In this document: positions 1-9,103 of the stretch, in pieces
How positions within the stretch are numbered: the first letter of the stretch is position 1
How the letters are laid out: every line of letters begins with the position of its first letter
From: Streptomyces sp. NBC_01288
GTDB taxonomy: Bacteria; Actinomycetota; Actinomycetes; Streptomycetales; Streptomycetaceae
Assembly (NCBI RefSeq): GCF_035982055.1
Contig: NZ_CP108427.1
Coordinates: forward strand, 992,001 to 1,056,000
Reading direction: 5' to 3'
Length of the DNA: 64,000 bases
The notes under the pieces: model-generated
Told to the model about the DNA's origin: nothing
Seen by the model: only the letters and a program-made list of their open reading frames with translations
The model's database searches: none
Position numbers and translations under genes: made by a program

Positions 1-2
1 CG

Positions 3-356
3 TACGACGACGCGGCCGGGGTGACGGCCGCGTTCAACAAGAACGTCCTGACCGTGGTCGACCGCGAACTCGGCGCCGATTTCGACGCCGACGCCTTCGA
101 CCACGTCGCCCTCTGGGACACGGACAACGAGTGGATCGAGATGCGGCTGCGCTCCCGCACGGACCAGACCGTGAAGATCCCGGCACTCGATCTCGCCGTC
201 GACTTCACGGCGGGCGAGGAACTCCGCACCGAGATCTCGGCGAAGTTCCGCAAGGAGGGCGTGCGGTCCGAACTGGCCACGACCGGGCTGGAGTTGGCCC
301 ACTGGTGGACCGACCGGGAAGGACGCTTCGCGCTGTCGCTCAGCGTGGTGCGCTGA
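3..356 (+). CDS. egtD: L-histidine N-alpha-methyltransferase, C-terminal part
   Basis: The reading frame is open from base 3, so the 5' part lies outside the window and about 117 residues remain. EgtD adds three methyl groups from S-adenosylmethionine to the alpha-amino group of histidine, giving hercynine, the first step to ergothioneine, a cytosolic thiol antioxidant. The visible part carries the family's GVTAAFNKNVL segment, the HVALWDTDNEWIEMRL strand region and the LRTEISAKF and WWTDREGRFALSLS ends, all characteristic of the DUF2260/EgtD family. The other egt genes must lie upstream of the window if present. The next gene is not part of the pathway. Confidence 0.93.
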   Translation, partial: YDDAAGVTAAFNKNVLTVVDRELGADFDADAFDHVALWDTDNEWIEMRLRSRTDQTVKIPALDLAVDFTAGEELRTEISAKFRKEGVRSELATTGLELAHWWTDREGRFALSLSVVR

Positions 357-449
357 CGTCGGGTGACGGGCCGTCTCGCGCACTGCCGCGCTGTGGGGCA
401 CGGTGGAGTAACGCGTGACGCGCCCGTCACGGCCGAGAGGAGTACCCGC

Positions 450-665
450 ATGTCCGAGCACACGTACCGGGTCACCGAGATCGTCGGCACCTCTCACGAG
501 GGCATCGACCAGGCCATCCGCAACGGCGTCGCCCGCGCCGCGCAGACCCTGCGCAGCCTGGACTGGTTCGAGGTGACCCAGGTCAGGGGCCAGATCGAGA
601 ACGGGCAGATCGAGCACTTCCAGGTCGGCCTGAAGGTCGGCTTCCGCATCGAGGACGAGGACTGA
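450..665 (+). CDS. Dodecin, flavin-storage protein
   Basis: This 71-residue protein matches dodecin in length and pattern: SEHTYRVTEIVGTSHEGIDQAI, then ARAAQTLRSLDWFEV and a C-terminal strand HFQVGLKVGFRIED. Dodecins form hollow dodecamers that bind flavins (riboflavin, FMN, FAD) and sometimes CoA, buffering free flavin in the cytosol. The ATG at 450 is preceded by GAGAGGAG about 8 bases upstream; the frame is open further upstream, but that extension has no dodecin similarity. The Trp at residue 38 sits where dodecins stack on the isoalloxazine ring. It probably has its own promoter, since egtD ends 94 bp before. Confidence 0.95.
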   Translation: MSEHTYRVTEIVGTSHEGIDQAIRNGVARAAQTLRSLDWFEVTQVRGQIENGQIEHFQVGLKVGFRIEDED

Positions 666-686
666 CAGCCGCAGGGCAGCAGCCTC

Positions 687-1178
687 TCAGGTCCGGCCCT
701 CCCCCTCCTGTGCCGCCTCCAGCGCGGCGGAGGGGGAGGTCCAGCGGGCCCGTACGACTCTGAACCCGGCCCGTTCGGCGTCGTCGCAGACCAACTCGTC
801 GTCGTCCACGAGGACCCGGATGTCGCGGTCGCGGGCTAGCTGCTTGAGTTTCTCCAGCTTGGTGCGCCGGGCGGGCCTGCGGTCGTCGTTGCGCCGCATG
901 AAGACCCGCCCCTCGGGCAGCCCGTGCGCGGCGAGCCAGGCGAGCGTGTCGCGCCGGCAGCGTTCGGGCCGCCCGGTCAGATACACGACCTCGCACTCCT
1001 CGGCGCTCTCCAGCGCGAGCGCGACGCCCTCCGCCAGGGGTGGGTCCTGCGGCGCGGCGCCGAAGAAACCGTCCCAGTCTCGCGGCTTCCGCTCCAGGAA
1101 CCGTTGCCGGTGCGCCGTGTCGGCGAGGGTGTTGTCGAGGTCGAACACGGCGAGCGGGCGCTTGTTGTCGGCAGTCAC
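687..1178 (-). CDS. HAD-superfamily phosphatase (polynucleotide kinase 3'-phosphatase-like)
   Basis: A 163-residue protein with HAD motif I near the N terminus (AVFDLDNTLAD, nucleophile Asp in DLDNT), motif II at VVYLTGRPE, a conserved lysine in the middle (TKLEKLKQLA) and a C-terminal acidic motif (LVDDDELVCDDA) for Mg2+. The layout without a large cap fits the small HAD group that includes the phosphatase domain of T4 polynucleotide kinase. The substrate cannot be told. It starts at GTG 1178 with a weak upstream purine tract, and its start region faces the ferredoxin-like gene across 72 bp. No partner kinase domain is fused. Confidence 0.8.
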   Translation of the reverse strand: MTADNKRPLAVFDLDNTLADTAHRQRFLERKPRDWDGFFGAAPQDPPLAEGVALALESAEECEVVYLTGRPERCRRDTLAWLAAHGLPEGRVFMRRNDDRRPARRTKLEKLKQLARDRDIRVLVDDDELVCDDAERAGFRVVRARWTSPSAALEAAQEGEGRT

Positions 1179-1250
1179 CCGCCCACCCTAGACAGCCGGT
1201 CCCCGCACCCCGGCAACGGCCCGCAAGAGGCCTGGCCTCATGCTTCTCAC

Positions 1251-1673
1251 ATGTCTGCCGCCACTCCCGCCCCCGGTACGTTCCTGATCGGCGCCGCCCG
1301 CGAGCGGCCCTGCACCCTGGTCGTGTGCCGGGGCTGCTGCTGCGGCGACCCGCGCAAACACCCCGGCACCGACCACGCCTGGCAGGTGGAACGGCTGCGC
1401 GCGGGTGCGGCCGAGCACGGTTTCGCCGTCCGTACGACGGACTGCCTCGGCCCCTGCGACCAGGCCAACGTGATCGTCGTCCAGCCGTCGGCCGCGGGAC
1501 GGGGGGCCGGTGGGCGGCCGACCTGGGTCGGGTTCGCGATGGACGACGACTGCACGGAGGAAGTCCTGGAGTGGGCGGCCGCGGGCGGGCCGGGGCTCGC
1601 GGAACCGCCCGTCACGCTGGAGTTGCAGTTCATCGACCCGCCCCGGGACGCCCGGGTCCGGTCCCGGCGGTGA
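1251..1673 (+). CDS. Thioredoxin-like [2Fe-2S] ferredoxin-domain protein
   Basis: A 140-residue protein with a CRGCCCG motif near residue 25 and DCLGPCDQANVIVV near residue 70. The spacing C...C and C-x3-C with the following hydrophobic strand matches thioredoxin-fold 2Fe-2S proteins such as the NuoE-like (2Fe-2S) ferredoxin family. Its role is probably electron transfer, but no partner is encoded nearby. ATG 1251 is chosen because the homologous part starts soon after it; no clear ribosome binding site is seen, so the start is tentative. It is transcribed away from the HAD gene and toward rpmF. Confidence 0.75.
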   Translation: MSAATPAPGTFLIGAARERPCTLVVCRGCCCGDPRKHPGTDHAWQVERLRAGAAEHGFAVRTTDCLGPCDQANVIVVQPSAAGRGAGGRPTWVGFAMDDDCTEEVLEWAAAGGPGLAEPPVTLELQFIDPPRDARVRSRR

Positions 1674-1695
1674 GAGCCGTACACGCGACCCCCGA

Positions 1696-1723
1696 TTGCT
1701 AATGGGATCCATTTTCATATAGC
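1696..1723 (+). promoter_or_regulatory. Candidate Zur-controlled promoter of the bL32 gene
   Basis: A TTGCTA (-35, 1696-1701) and TATAGC (-10, 1718-1723) pair with 16-bp spacing brackets a 21-bp imperfect palindrome at 1697-1717 of form TG-N2-AATGG-N3-CCATT-N2-CA. On the minus strand the site begins TGAAAATG, as in actinobacterial Zur boxes. The position between the two promoter boxes suits zinc-dependent repression. Sequence is seen directly; the Zur assignment is inferred from the site and the downstream gene. Confidence 0.6.
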
Positions 1724-1761
1724 GTCCTCGATGCCCACCAGCCCACCGAGGAGGAATCCCC

Positions 1762-1932
1762 ATGGCCGTCCCCAAACGGAAGATGTCCCGCAGCAACACC
1801 CGCCACCGCCGCGCCCGGTGGAAGGCCACGACGCCCACGCTGGTGCCGGTCACCGTCGACGGCGTACGCCACCTCGTCCCGCAGCGCCTGGCGAAGGCGT
1901 ACGAGCGCGGGCTGCTGCGCCCCGGGGCCTGA
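1762..1932 (+). CDS. rpmF: Ribosomal protein bL32, cysteine-free (zinc-independent) form
   Basis: A 56-residue protein starting [22 protein letters not shown], the conserved N terminus of bL32 in the large ribosomal subunit. Zinc-binding bL32 carries four cysteines in its C-terminal half; here the corresponding part ([24 protein letters not shown]) has none. This is the C-minus paralogue type, which in actinobacteria typically replaces the zinc-containing copy when Zur is released under zinc starvation. GAGGAGGAAT lies about 6 bases before ATG 1762. A Zur-box-like palindrome sits about 45 bp upstream of the start. It is followed after 42 bp by the flavin monooxygenase gene. Confidence 0.93.
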   Translation: MAVPKRKMSRSNTRHRRARWKATTPTLVPVTVDGVRHLVPQRLAKAYERGLLRPGA

Positions 1933-1974
1933 CCGCCGCGGGAATGCCGGAGCCTCCCCGGCGTTGGAACTGAC

Positions 1975-2970
1975 GTGAGTTCCGTGATCGCCTCGACCCC
2001 GTTCTCCGTCCTCGACCGGTCCCGCACCCGCGAGGGGCACCCGCCCGCCGAGGCGCTGCGCGACACCGTGCGGCTGGCGCGGGAGGTCGAGGAGCTGGGG
2101 TATCACCGGTTCTGGGTGTCGGAGCACCACGGCGTGCCCGGGGTCGCAGGTTCCGCACCGACCGTGCTGGCCGCCGCCGTCGCCTCGGCCACCCGGAGCA
2201 TCCGGGTCGGGACGGGCGGGGTGATGCTGCCCAATCACCAACCCCTGGTTGTGGCCGAGCAGTTCGGGGTTCTGGAGTCGCTGTTCCCGGGCCGGATCGA
2301 CATGGGGCTCGGCCGCTCGGTCGGCTTCACCGGCGGCGTGCGCAGGGCGCTGGGCCGCGACAAGGACGACGCCGACGACTTCGCCGGACAACTCGACGAA
2401 CTCCTCGACTGGTTCCACGGCACCTCGCCCACCGGCGCGCACGCGCGGCCCTCGGAGGGCCTGAGCGTCCCGCCGTTCGTGCTCGCGATGGGCGAGGGCG
2501 CCGACATCGCGGCCCGGGCCGGTCTGCCGATGGTCATCGGCGACCTCCGCAACAGGGAGAAGATGCAGCGCGGAATCGACCACTACCGCGCCCGCTTCCG
2601 CCCCTCCTCGTGGGCCGCGCAGCCGTACGTCGTCATATCGGGCACGATCGCCGTGGCCGCCACCCCCGAGGCGGCCCGGCGGCTGCTCGTCCCGGAGGCC
2701 TGGTCGATGGCGTACTCGCGCACCCACGGCACCTTCCCGCCGCTGCCGCCCGCCGAGCGCGTGGAGCAACTTCCCATGACCGACAAGGAGTTCGGCTTCT
2801 ACGAGGCCGGGCTCAGCGGACAGCTCGCGGGCACCGAGGAGCAGGTGGCCCATGAGCTGGAGACGGTGCTGAAGGAGACGGCGGCCGACGAGGTCCTCGT
2901 CACCACCAGCACCTACGACCGCGAGGCCCTGCTGGACTCCTATCGGCGGCTCGCCTCGCTCAGGGCGTGA
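1975..2970 (+). CDS. LLM-class flavin-dependent oxidoreductase (luciferase-like)
   Basis: A 331-residue TIM-barrel protein of the bacterial luciferase-like family: N-terminal ...STPFSVLDRS, GYHRFWVSEHH, SIRVGTGGVMLPNHQPLVVAEQF and RIDMGLGRSVG are the classic blocks of the MsnO8/YhbW group. Such enzymes use reduced flavin supplied by a reductase and O2 to oxidise an organic substrate; the substrate is unknown. The GTG at 1975 (or GTG 1984) is the start. It lies 42 bp behind rpmF in the same direction, so read-through from the putative Zur promoter is possible. Its 3' end overlaps the convergent alcohol dehydrogenase gene by 11 bp. Confidence 0.88.
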   Translation: MSSVIASTPFSVLDRSRTREGHPPAEALRDTVRLAREVEELGYHRFWVSEHHGVPGVAGSAPTVLAAAVASATRSIRVGTGGVMLPNHQPLVVAEQFGVLESLFPGRIDMGLGRSVGFTGGVRRALGRDKDDADDFAGQLDELLDWFHGTSPTGAHARPSEGLSVPPFVLAMGEGADIAARAGLPMVIGDLRNREKMQRGIDHYRARFRPSSWAAQPYVVISGTIAVAATPEAARRLLVPEAWSMAYSRTHGTFPPLPPAERVEQLPMTDKEFGFYEAGLSGQLAGTEEQVAHELETVLKETAADEVLVTTSTYDREALLDSYRRLASLRA

Positions 2971-3982
2971 GCACCATCCGGAAGCGCGCGGCGCCGGACA
3001 GCATCCGCTCGTAGGCCTCGCCGGCCTGGTCCAGGGGTACGGTCTCGACCATCGGGCGGATGTTGTGCAGGGCGCTGAAGGCCAGCGTGTCCTGCACGTC
3101 CTGCGCGGTGCCGGACGGGTGGCCCCGAACCACCTTGGCGCTCATGAGCAGTTGGAGCGGGCTGATCCCCAACGGCGCGGTGTCCGCTCCGATGACGACC
3201 AGTTCGCCGCGGGGCCGCAGCCCCTCCACGGTCGCCGTCGCGGCGTCGGCGTTGCCCGCCGTGGCCAGCACGACCTTGGCGCCGCCGAGCGCCTTCAGCG
3301 CGTCCGCGACATCGGTGTCCGCCGTGCTGTCCACATAGTGGTGTGCGCCCAACTGCTTGGCGAAGTCGGCCTTTTCGGGACCTCGCGCGATCGCCACGGT
3401 CTCGAATCCCATGGCGGCCGCGTACTGCACGCCCAGGTGACCGAGGCCACCGAGTCCGAGGACGGCCACCAGGTCGCCCGGCCCCGCCGCACTGTGCCGC
3501 AGTCCGTTGAACGTGGTCACGCCCGCACATCCCATGGGCGCGGCGGCGCTCGCCGAGAGGCTGTCGGGGATCCGAGCGAGTGCGTCGACCGGCGCCACGG
3601 TCATCTCCGCGAAGCCTCCGTCGTAGGCCCAGCCGGGCACCTTCATGTTCTCGCAGACGATGAAGTCGCCCTGCCTGCACGGGGTGCAGTGGCCGCAGCT
3701 GCCGCCGAACCAGCCGACGGACACCCGGTCGCCGACCCGCCAGCCGCTGTCAGAGGCGCCCTCGCCGAGCGCGTCGATGTGTCCGGCGATCTCGTGCCCG
3801 GTGACGAGCGGGAACCGTACGCCCGGTACTCCGGCGTTCACGAAGAAGGTGTCGCTGTGGCAGATCCCGCAGGCCTCCACGGCGATCCGCACATGGCCCG
3901 GCCCCGGCTCCGGCACGTCCCGCTCGGCGATCGTGAACTCGGCGCCGGCCGCGCCCACTTGCGCGACTCGATAACTGCTCAT
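2960..3982 (-). CDS. Zinc-dependent alcohol dehydrogenase (MDR family)
   Basis: A 340-residue medium-chain dehydrogenase. The catalytic zinc site is seen in ACGICHSD and GHEIAGH, the structural zinc site in CGHCTPCRQGDFIVC, and the NAD(P)-binding loop in VLGLGGLGHLGVQYA. This layout is that of bacterial class Adh enzymes that interconvert alcohols and aldehydes. AGGGAGAC lies 6 bases upstream of ATG 3982. The clp-like gene ends 34 bp before, in the same direction, so the two may be co-transcribed. The 3' end overlaps the convergent monooxygenase gene by 11 bp. Confidence 0.93.
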   Translation of the reverse strand: MSSYRVAQVGAAGAEFTIAERDVPEPGPGHVRIAVEACGICHSDTFFVNAGVPGVRFPLVTGHEIAGHIDALGEGASDSGWRVGDRVSVGWFGGSCGHCTPCRQGDFIVCENMKVPGWAYDGGFAEMTVAPVDALARIPDSLSASAAAPMGCAGVTTFNGLRHSAAGPGDLVAVLGLGGLGHLGVQYAAAMGFETVAIARGPEKADFAKQLGAHHYVDSTADTDVADALKALGGAKVVLATAGNADAATATVEGLRPRGELVVIGADTAPLGISPLQLLMSAKVVRGHPSGTAQDVQDTLAFSALHNIRPMVETVPLDQAGEAYERMLSGAARFRMVLTP

Positions 3983-4016
3983 GCCTGTCTCCCTGAGGGA
4001 TGCGAATGCGGTCCGG

Positions 4017-6488
4017 CTAGTGCGCGGCCGCCTGGCGTGCGCTGATCTCGATCGTTCCGTCGCTCGCGTCGACCCGGGCCTGGTCGCCCGCGTTCAGTTC
4101 GCCGGCGAGGAGCATGTCGGCGAGCCGGTCGTCGACCTCGCGCTGGATGGTGCGGCGCAACGGGCGGGCGCCGAAGTCGGGTTGATAGCCCAGGTTGGCC
4201 AGCAGGTCCGCCGCCGAGTCGCTGACCTCCAGGGTGACGTCCTGGGCGTGCAGCCTGCGCCGGGTGTGTTCCAGCAACAGGTCGACGATGTCGCGGAGCT
4301 GGGAGCGTTCCAGGCCCCGGAAGACGATGATCTCGTCGATGCGGTTGAGGAACTCGGGGCGGAAGTGCTGGTTCAGGACCGGCATCACCGTCTCGCGGAC
4401 CTTGGCGTAGTCGTCGACGCCCGCCGCGAGGATGCGGTCGGCGCCGATGTTCGACGTCATGATGACGACGGTGTTCTTGAAGTCGACCGTGCGCCCCTGC
4501 GAGTCGGTGAGCCGCCCGTCGTCGAGGAGTTGCAGCAGCGTGTTGAAGACGTCGGGGTGCGCCTTCTCGACCTCGTCGAGCAGCAGCACGGCGTACGGCT
4601 GTCTGCGGACGGCCTCGGTGAGCTGGCCGGCCTCGTCGTGACCGACGTATCCGGGAGGCGCGCCGACCAGGCGGGAGACGGTGTGCCGTTCCTGGAACTC
4701 GCTCATGTCGAGGCGGATCATGCGGCTCTCGTCGCCGAAGAGGGCGGCGGCGAGCGCGCGGGCCAGTTCGGTCTTGCCGACGCCGGTGGGGCCGAGGAAG
4801 AGGAAGCTGCCGATGGGCCGGTTCGGGTCGCTCATGCCGGCCCGGGCTCGGCGTACGGCACGGGCGACGGCGGTGATGGCCTCGTCCTGGCCGACGACCC
4901 GCTCGTGGAGGTGCTCCTCCAGCTTCATCAGCCGGGCGCGCTCCTCCTCGGTGAGCTGGGCGACCGGAATGCCGGTGGTGCGCGAGACGACCTCGGCGAT
5001 GTCCTCGGCGGTGACCTTGGGCGCCTGCTCCTCGGCGGAGCCGCCCGCCTTCAACTCGGCCTCGGTGACCTTGATCCGGTCGCGGATCTCCTTGGCCCGC
5101 TCGTACTCCTCGTCGGCGACGGCCTGGTCCTTCTCGCGGTTGAGGGCGGCGAGCCGGTCCTCGACCTCGCGGTTGTCGGAGAGCGGCGTCTTGGCGCGCA
5201 GCCGTACCCGGGCCGCGGCCTGGTCCATCAGGTCGATGGCCTTGTCGGGCAGGAAACGGGCGGTGATGTACCGGTCGGACAGCTCGGCCGCCGCGACGAC
5301 AGCTTCATCGGTGATACGGACCTGGTGGTGGGCCTCGTAGCGGTCGCGCAGGCCGCGCAGGATCTCGATGGTGTCGTCGACGGTCGGTTCGCCGATCAGG
5401 ATGGGCGCGAAGCGGCGCTCCAACGCCGAGTCCTTCTCGATGTACTTGCGGTACTCGTCGACGGTGGTGGCACCGATGAGGTGCAACTGCCCGCGGGCCA
5501 GGGCGGGTTTGAGCATGTTCCCCGCGTCCAGAGCACCGTCTCCCCCGCCACCCGCGCCGACGACGGTGTGCAACTCGTCGAGGAACAGCACCAGTTCGTC
5601 GCCGTGCTCGCTCACCTCGTCGAGGAGTTTCTTCAGCCGCTCCTCGAACTCGCCCCGGTACTTGGTGCCGGCGACCATCCCTGCCAGGTCCAGCGACACG
5701 AGCCGCTTGCCTTCGAGGGTCTTCGGCACGTCACCGGCGACGATCCGCTGGGCGATGCCCTCGACGACGGCGGTCTTGCCGACGCCGGGGTCGCCGATGA
5801 GGACGGGGTTGTTCTTGCTGCGCCGGGACAGTACCTCGATGGTCTGCTCGACCTCGTCGTCCCGCCCGATCACCGGGTCGAGCCGCCCGGCGCGGGCGTC
5901 CTCGGTGAGGTCACGCCCGTACTCGTCGACGGTGGGTGTGCTGCTGGGCCGCTTCCGCTCGGGCTCGGCACCGTTCGGCACCCGGTCGCTCTCCCAGCCG
6001 CTGCCCGCGAGGGCCTGTCCGGCGGCCGACTCGGGGTTGGCGGCCAGGGCCCGTAGCAGGTGCTCGGGGCCGATGTACGAGGAGTCCTCGGCGCGGGAGA
6101 TCCGGTACGCGTCGAGGAGGGCGCGCTTGGCGGCCGGGGTGAGGGTGGTGGGTTCGGTCTTCGGGCCGCCGTCCGCTCCGGCGGTCAGCCGTTCCCTGAT
6201 GCGGTCGGGGTCCGCGCCGGCCTCGGCGAGCAGCCGTCGGGTCGACTCCTGCTCGGTGGCGGCGGCCAGCAGATGCCGGGCGTCGAGTTCCTCGCTGCCC
6301 TCGACGGCGGCGATGTCCCGCGCCTGGGCGACCAACTCACGGGCCCGTTCGGAGAGCAGGCTGCCGATGTCGACGCGCTGGGTCCGGCGTGACGGTGACG
6401 CCGGTCCCGAACCGCCGAAATACCGGGACATCAGCTCGTCGAATTCCTCGAAGGGGGTGCGTCCGAAACCGAATCCGGGAGTGCTCAT
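4017..6488 (-). CDS. Clp/Hsp100 AAA+ unfoldase with UVR linker, no visible ClpP loop
   Basis: An 823-residue two-AAA protein. After a 40-residue Gly/Ser/Arg-rich head comes a Clp N domain (about 40-170), NBD1 with Walker A GDPGVGKT at 232-239 and Walker [10 protein letters not shown] near 299-307, a short UVR-like linker near 447-482 ([25 protein letters not shown]), and NBD2 with Walker A GPTGVGKT at 566-573. It lacks the long coiled-coil M domain of ClpB. After SNIGAD in NBD2 it runs straight into [11 protein letters not shown], without the LGF/IGF tripeptide loop that ClpC uses to dock ClpP. ATG 6488 is preferred over GTG 6494 because GGAAGG is 9 bases upstream of it. Usual automated name: ATP-dependent Clp protease ATP-binding subunit. 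Confidence 0.88.
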   Translation of the reverse strand: MSTPGFGFGRTPFEEFDELMSRYFGGSGPASPSRRTQRVDIGSLLSERARELVAQARDIAAVEGSEELDARHLLAAATEQESTRRLLAEAGADPDRIRERLTAGADGGPKTEPTTLTPAAKRALLDAYRISRAEDSSYIGPEHLLRALAANPESAAGQALAGSGWESDRVPNGAEPERKRPSSTPTVDEYGRDLTEDARAGRLDPVIGRDDEVEQTIEVLSRRSKNNPVLIGDPGVGKTAVVEGIAQRIVAGDVPKTLEGKRLVSLDLAGMVAGTKYRGEFEERLKKLLDEVSEHGDELVLFLDELHTVVGAGGGGDGALDAGNMLKPALARGQLHLIGATTVDEYRKYIEKDSALERRFAPILIGEPTVDDTIEILRGLRDRYEAHHQVRITDEAVVAAAELSDRYITARFLPDKAIDLMDQAAARVRLRAKTPLSDNREVEDRLAALNREKDQAVADEEYERAKEIRDRIKVTEAELKAGGSAEEQAPKVTAEDIAEVVSRTTGIPVAQLTEEERARLMKLEEHLHERVVGQDEAITAVARAVRRARAGMSDPNRPIGSFLFLGPTGVGKTELARALAAALFGDESRMIRLDMSEFQERHTVSRLVGAPPGYVGHDEAGQLTEAVRRQPYAVLLLDEVEKAHPDVFNTLLQLLDDGRLTDSQGRTVDFKNTVVIMTSNIGADRILAAGVDDYAKVRETVMPVLNQHFRPEFLNRIDEIIVFRGLERSQLRDIVDLLLEHTRRRLHAQDVTLEVSDSAADLLANLGYQPDFGARPLRRTIQREVDDRLADMLLAGELNAGDQARVDASDGTIEISARQAAAH

Positions 6489-6620
6489 GACCACGGACCT
6501 TCCGTGCGGCGACTGTGCGCGGCGACTGTGCGGCTATTGGCATCCGTGTCTTCCAACGTGGCACAGCGCGGACGCCCCCGCACCCCCGCAGGTCACCGGG
6601 CGACACCCGGCGTGCTCGCA

Positions 6621-6626
6621 TAGACT
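6621..6626 (+). promoter_or_regulatory. Candidate -10 box TAGACT of the uvrA-like gene
   Basis: TAGACT ends 9 bases before ATG 6636 and no Shine-Dalgarno sequence is visible, so transcription may start at or within a few bases of the start codon, giving a leaderless or nearly leaderless message, which is common in Streptomyces. Confidence 0.35.
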
Positions 6627-6635
6627 CGCCGGGTC

Positions 6636-9014
6636 ATGCACAGCCCCGGCACGCCCCGCACCCCACACGTCCCCGACTCCTACGTCCGTGTCCGCGACGC
6701 CCGCGAGCACAACCTCCAGGGCGTCGACGTCGACATCCCGCGGGACGTGTTGACCGTGTTCACAGGCGTCTCCGGCTCCGGAAAGTCGTCCCTGGCGTTC
6801 GGCACGATCTACGCGGAGGCTCAGCGCCGCTACTTCGAATCGGTGGCGCCGTACGCCCGCAGACTGATCCACCAGGTAGGAGCCCCGAAGGTCGGCGCGA
6901 TCACCGGCCTGCCCCCGGCGGTCTCCCTCCAGCAACGCCGCTCGACCCCCACCTCCCGTTCCTCGGTGGGCACGGTCACCAACCTCTCGAACTCGCTCCG
7001 GATGCTGTTCTCCCGGGCAGGCGACTACCCGCCCGGCGCGGAGCACCTCGACTCGGACGCCTTCTCCCCCAACACGGCGGCGGGCGCGTGCCCCGAGTGC
7101 CACGGTCTCGGCCGGGTCCACCGCACGACCGAGGAGTCCCTCGTCCCCGACCCCTCGCTGTCGATCCGCGAGGGCGCGATCGCCGCGTGGCCGGGCGCCT
7201 GGCAGGGCAAGAACCTGCGCGACATCCTCGACACCCTCGGCCACGACGTGAACGTACCGTGGCGAGAACTCCCCGCCGAACAGCGGGAGTGGATCCTGTT
7301 CACGGACGAACAACCGGTGGTCACGGTCCACCCGGTCCGGGACGCGAACCGCATCCAACGCCCTTACCAGGGCACGTACATGAGCGCCCACCGCTACGTC
7401 ATGAAGACGTTCGCGGACACGAAGAGCCCCACCCTCCGCACCAAGGCGGAACGCTTCCTGACGAGCACCCCCTGCCCGGTCTGCGGAGGCAGCAGACTGC
7501 GTGCCGAGTCCCTGGCGGTGACCATCGCGGGCCGCACGATCGCCGACCTGGCCGCGCTACCGCTCGTGGAGTTGGCCGACAGCCTCAACGGCACGTCGGA
7601 GGCGGCACGCGTCCTCACCGAGGACCTCACCTCCCGCATCGCCCCCATCCTCGAACTCGGCCTCGGCTACCTCAGTCTGGACCGCGCGACCCCCACCCTC
7701 TCGGCCGGCGAACTCCAACGCCTGCGCCTGGCAACCCAGTTGAGGTCCGGCCTCTTCGGCGTCGTCTACGTCCTGGACGAACCCTCCGCCGGCCTGCACC
7801 CCGCGGACACGAAGGCCCTGCTCACGGTCCTGGACCGGCTGAAGGCAGCGGGCAACTCGGTGTTCGTGGTGGAGCACCACCTGGACGTCATGCGCGCCGC
7901 CGACTGGCTGGTGGACGTGGGCCCGCTGGCCGGTGAGCACGGCGGCCGGGTACTGCACAGCGGACCGGTGGCGGAGCTCGCGGCGGTGCAGGACTCGGCG
8001 ACGGCGCGCTTCCTCTTCGACGACTCCCCCACGCCGGCCCGCGAAGTCCGTTCACCGCGAGGCGAGTTGAAGGTGGGCCCGGTGACGCGGCACAACCTGC
8101 GCGACGTGACAGCCGAATTCCCGCTGGGCGTGTTCACCGCGGTAACCGGCGTCTCGGGCTCGGGCAAGTCCACGCTGATCGGCGAGATCACCGAGGAACT
8201 CCCCGGCGTAGAACGCCTGGTGTCGGTCGACCAGAAACCGATCGGCCGCACCCCCCGCTCGAACCTGGCGACGTACACGGGTCTCTTCGACGTCGTCCGC
8301 AAGGTCTTCGCGGCCACGGACGAGGCGCGCCGACGGGGTTACGGCGTGGGCCGGTTCTCCTTCAACGTGGCTGGGGGTCCCCCCTCTGGGGGAGGCCGCT
8401 GCGAGACCTGCCAGGGCGAGGGCTTCGTGAGCGTAGAGCTGCTCTTCCTCCCCAGCACCTACACCCCGTGCCCCGACTGCGGCGGGGCGCGCTACAACCC
8501 CGAGACACTCCAAGTGACGTACCGGGGACGGAACATCGCGGAGGTCCTCGACCTGACGGTGGAGAGCGCGGCGGCCTTCTTCGCGGACACGGACACTCCG
8601 GCTGTGGCCCGCAGCCTGACCGCACTCCTGGACGTGGGCCTCGGTTACCTCCATCTGGGCCAGCCCGCCACCGAGTTGTCCGGCGGCGAGGCCCAACGCA
8701 TCAAACTGGCCACGGAGTTGCAACGCGGCCGCCGCAACCACACCCTCTACCTCCTCGACGAACCGACCACCGGCCTCCACCCGGCCGACGTAGAGGTCCT
8801 CCTCCGCCAACTCCACGGCCTGGTCGACGCGGGCCACACCGTGGTGGTGGTCGAGCACGACATGGCCGTGGTGGCGGGCGCGGACTGGGTCATCGACTTG
8901 GGCCCGGGTGGAGGAGAGAAGGGCGGGAGGATCGTGGCGGCGGGCCCGCCGAGGAAGGTAGCAGGGGCGAGTGACAGCGCAACGGCTCCCTATCTGGCAA
9001 ACGCGCTAGCGTAG
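6636..9014 (+). CDS. UvrA-like excinuclease ABC subunit A paralogue
   Basis: A 792-residue ABC ATPase with two UvrA-type halves: Walker [10 protein letters not shown] at 44-52 and GVSGSGKST at about 505-513, signature segments [15 protein letters not shown] and [15 protein letters not shown], and CxxC zinc pairs near 152 (CPECHGLG), 280 (CPVCGG), 589 (CETCQGEG) and 612 (CPDCGG). It is about 150-200 residues shorter than true UvrA, as in class II paralogues (UvrA2, DrrC type) that lack the UvrB-binding region and are linked to DNA damage or DNA-binding drug tolerance. Near residue 580 a GC palindrome adds six residues in front of the zinc finger. The start at ATG 6636 fits a nearly leaderless message. 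Confidence 0.9.
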   Translation: MHSPGTPRTPHVPDSYVRVRDAREHNLQGVDVDIPRDVLTVFTGVSGSGKSSLAFGTIYAEAQRRYFESVAPYARRLIHQVGAPKVGAITGLPPAVSLQQRRSTPTSRSSVGTVTNLSNSLRMLFSRAGDYPPGAEHLDSDAFSPNTAAGACPECHGLGRVHRTTEESLVPDPSLSIREGAIAAWPGAWQGKNLRDILDTLGHDVNVPWRELPAEQREWILFTDEQPVVTVHPVRDANRIQRPYQGTYMSAHRYVMKTFADTKSPTLRTKAERFLTSTPCPVCGGSRLRAESLAVTIAGRTIADLAALPLVELADSLNGTSEAARVLTEDLTSRIAPILELGLGYLSLDRATPTLSAGELQRLRLATQLRSGLFGVVYVLDEPSAGLHPADTKALLTVLDRLKAAGNSVFVVEHHLDVMRAADWLVDVGPLAGEHGGRVLHSGPVAELAAVQDSATARFLFDDSPTPAREVRSPRGELKVGPVTRHNLRDVTAEFPLGVFTAVTGVSGSGKSTLIGEITEELPGVERLVSVDQKPIGRTPRSNLATYTGLFDVVRKVFAATDEARRRGYGVGRFSFNVAGGPPSGGGRCETCQGEGFVSVELLFLPSTYTPCPDCGGARYNPETLQVTYRGRNIAEVLDLTVESAAAFFADTDTPAVARSLTALLDVGLGYLHLGQPATELSGGEAQRIKLATELQRGRRNHTLYLLDEPTTGLHPADVEVLLRQLHGLVDAGHTVVVVEHDMAVVAGADWVIDLGPGGGEKGGRIVAAGPPRKVAGASDSATAPYLANALA

Positions 9015-9029
9015 ACGCCCGTCTTCTAG

Positions 9030-9100
9030 GGGCGCGGGGCTGTATCAATTTGCGGCTCCGCCGCGTGGGCGCGACCAGCCCCCACACACCCGCACCCAAC
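9030..9100 (+). repeat. Dispersed intergenic repeat, copy 1 (possible terminator)
   Basis: This stretch is nearly identical to 53969-54040. Its conserved 47-bp core (9036-9082) folds as an outer stem GGGGCTG/CAGCCCC enclosing a perfect hairpin GCGGC-TCC-GCCGC at 9052-9064. It starts 16 bp after the uvrA-like stop and ends at the stop codon of the convergent AlaRS-like gene. From memory, this type of element is frequent between genes in Streptomyces genomes; it could act as a two-way terminator. Confidence 0.75.
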
Positions 9101-9103
9101 CAA

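Noticed and set aside
3981..6056. A 691-codon open frame opposite the clp-like gene
   Set aside because: It is the antisense shadow of a high-GC gene: Val/Leu/Gly/Asp-rich without any domain, while the minus strand gives a full Clp protein.
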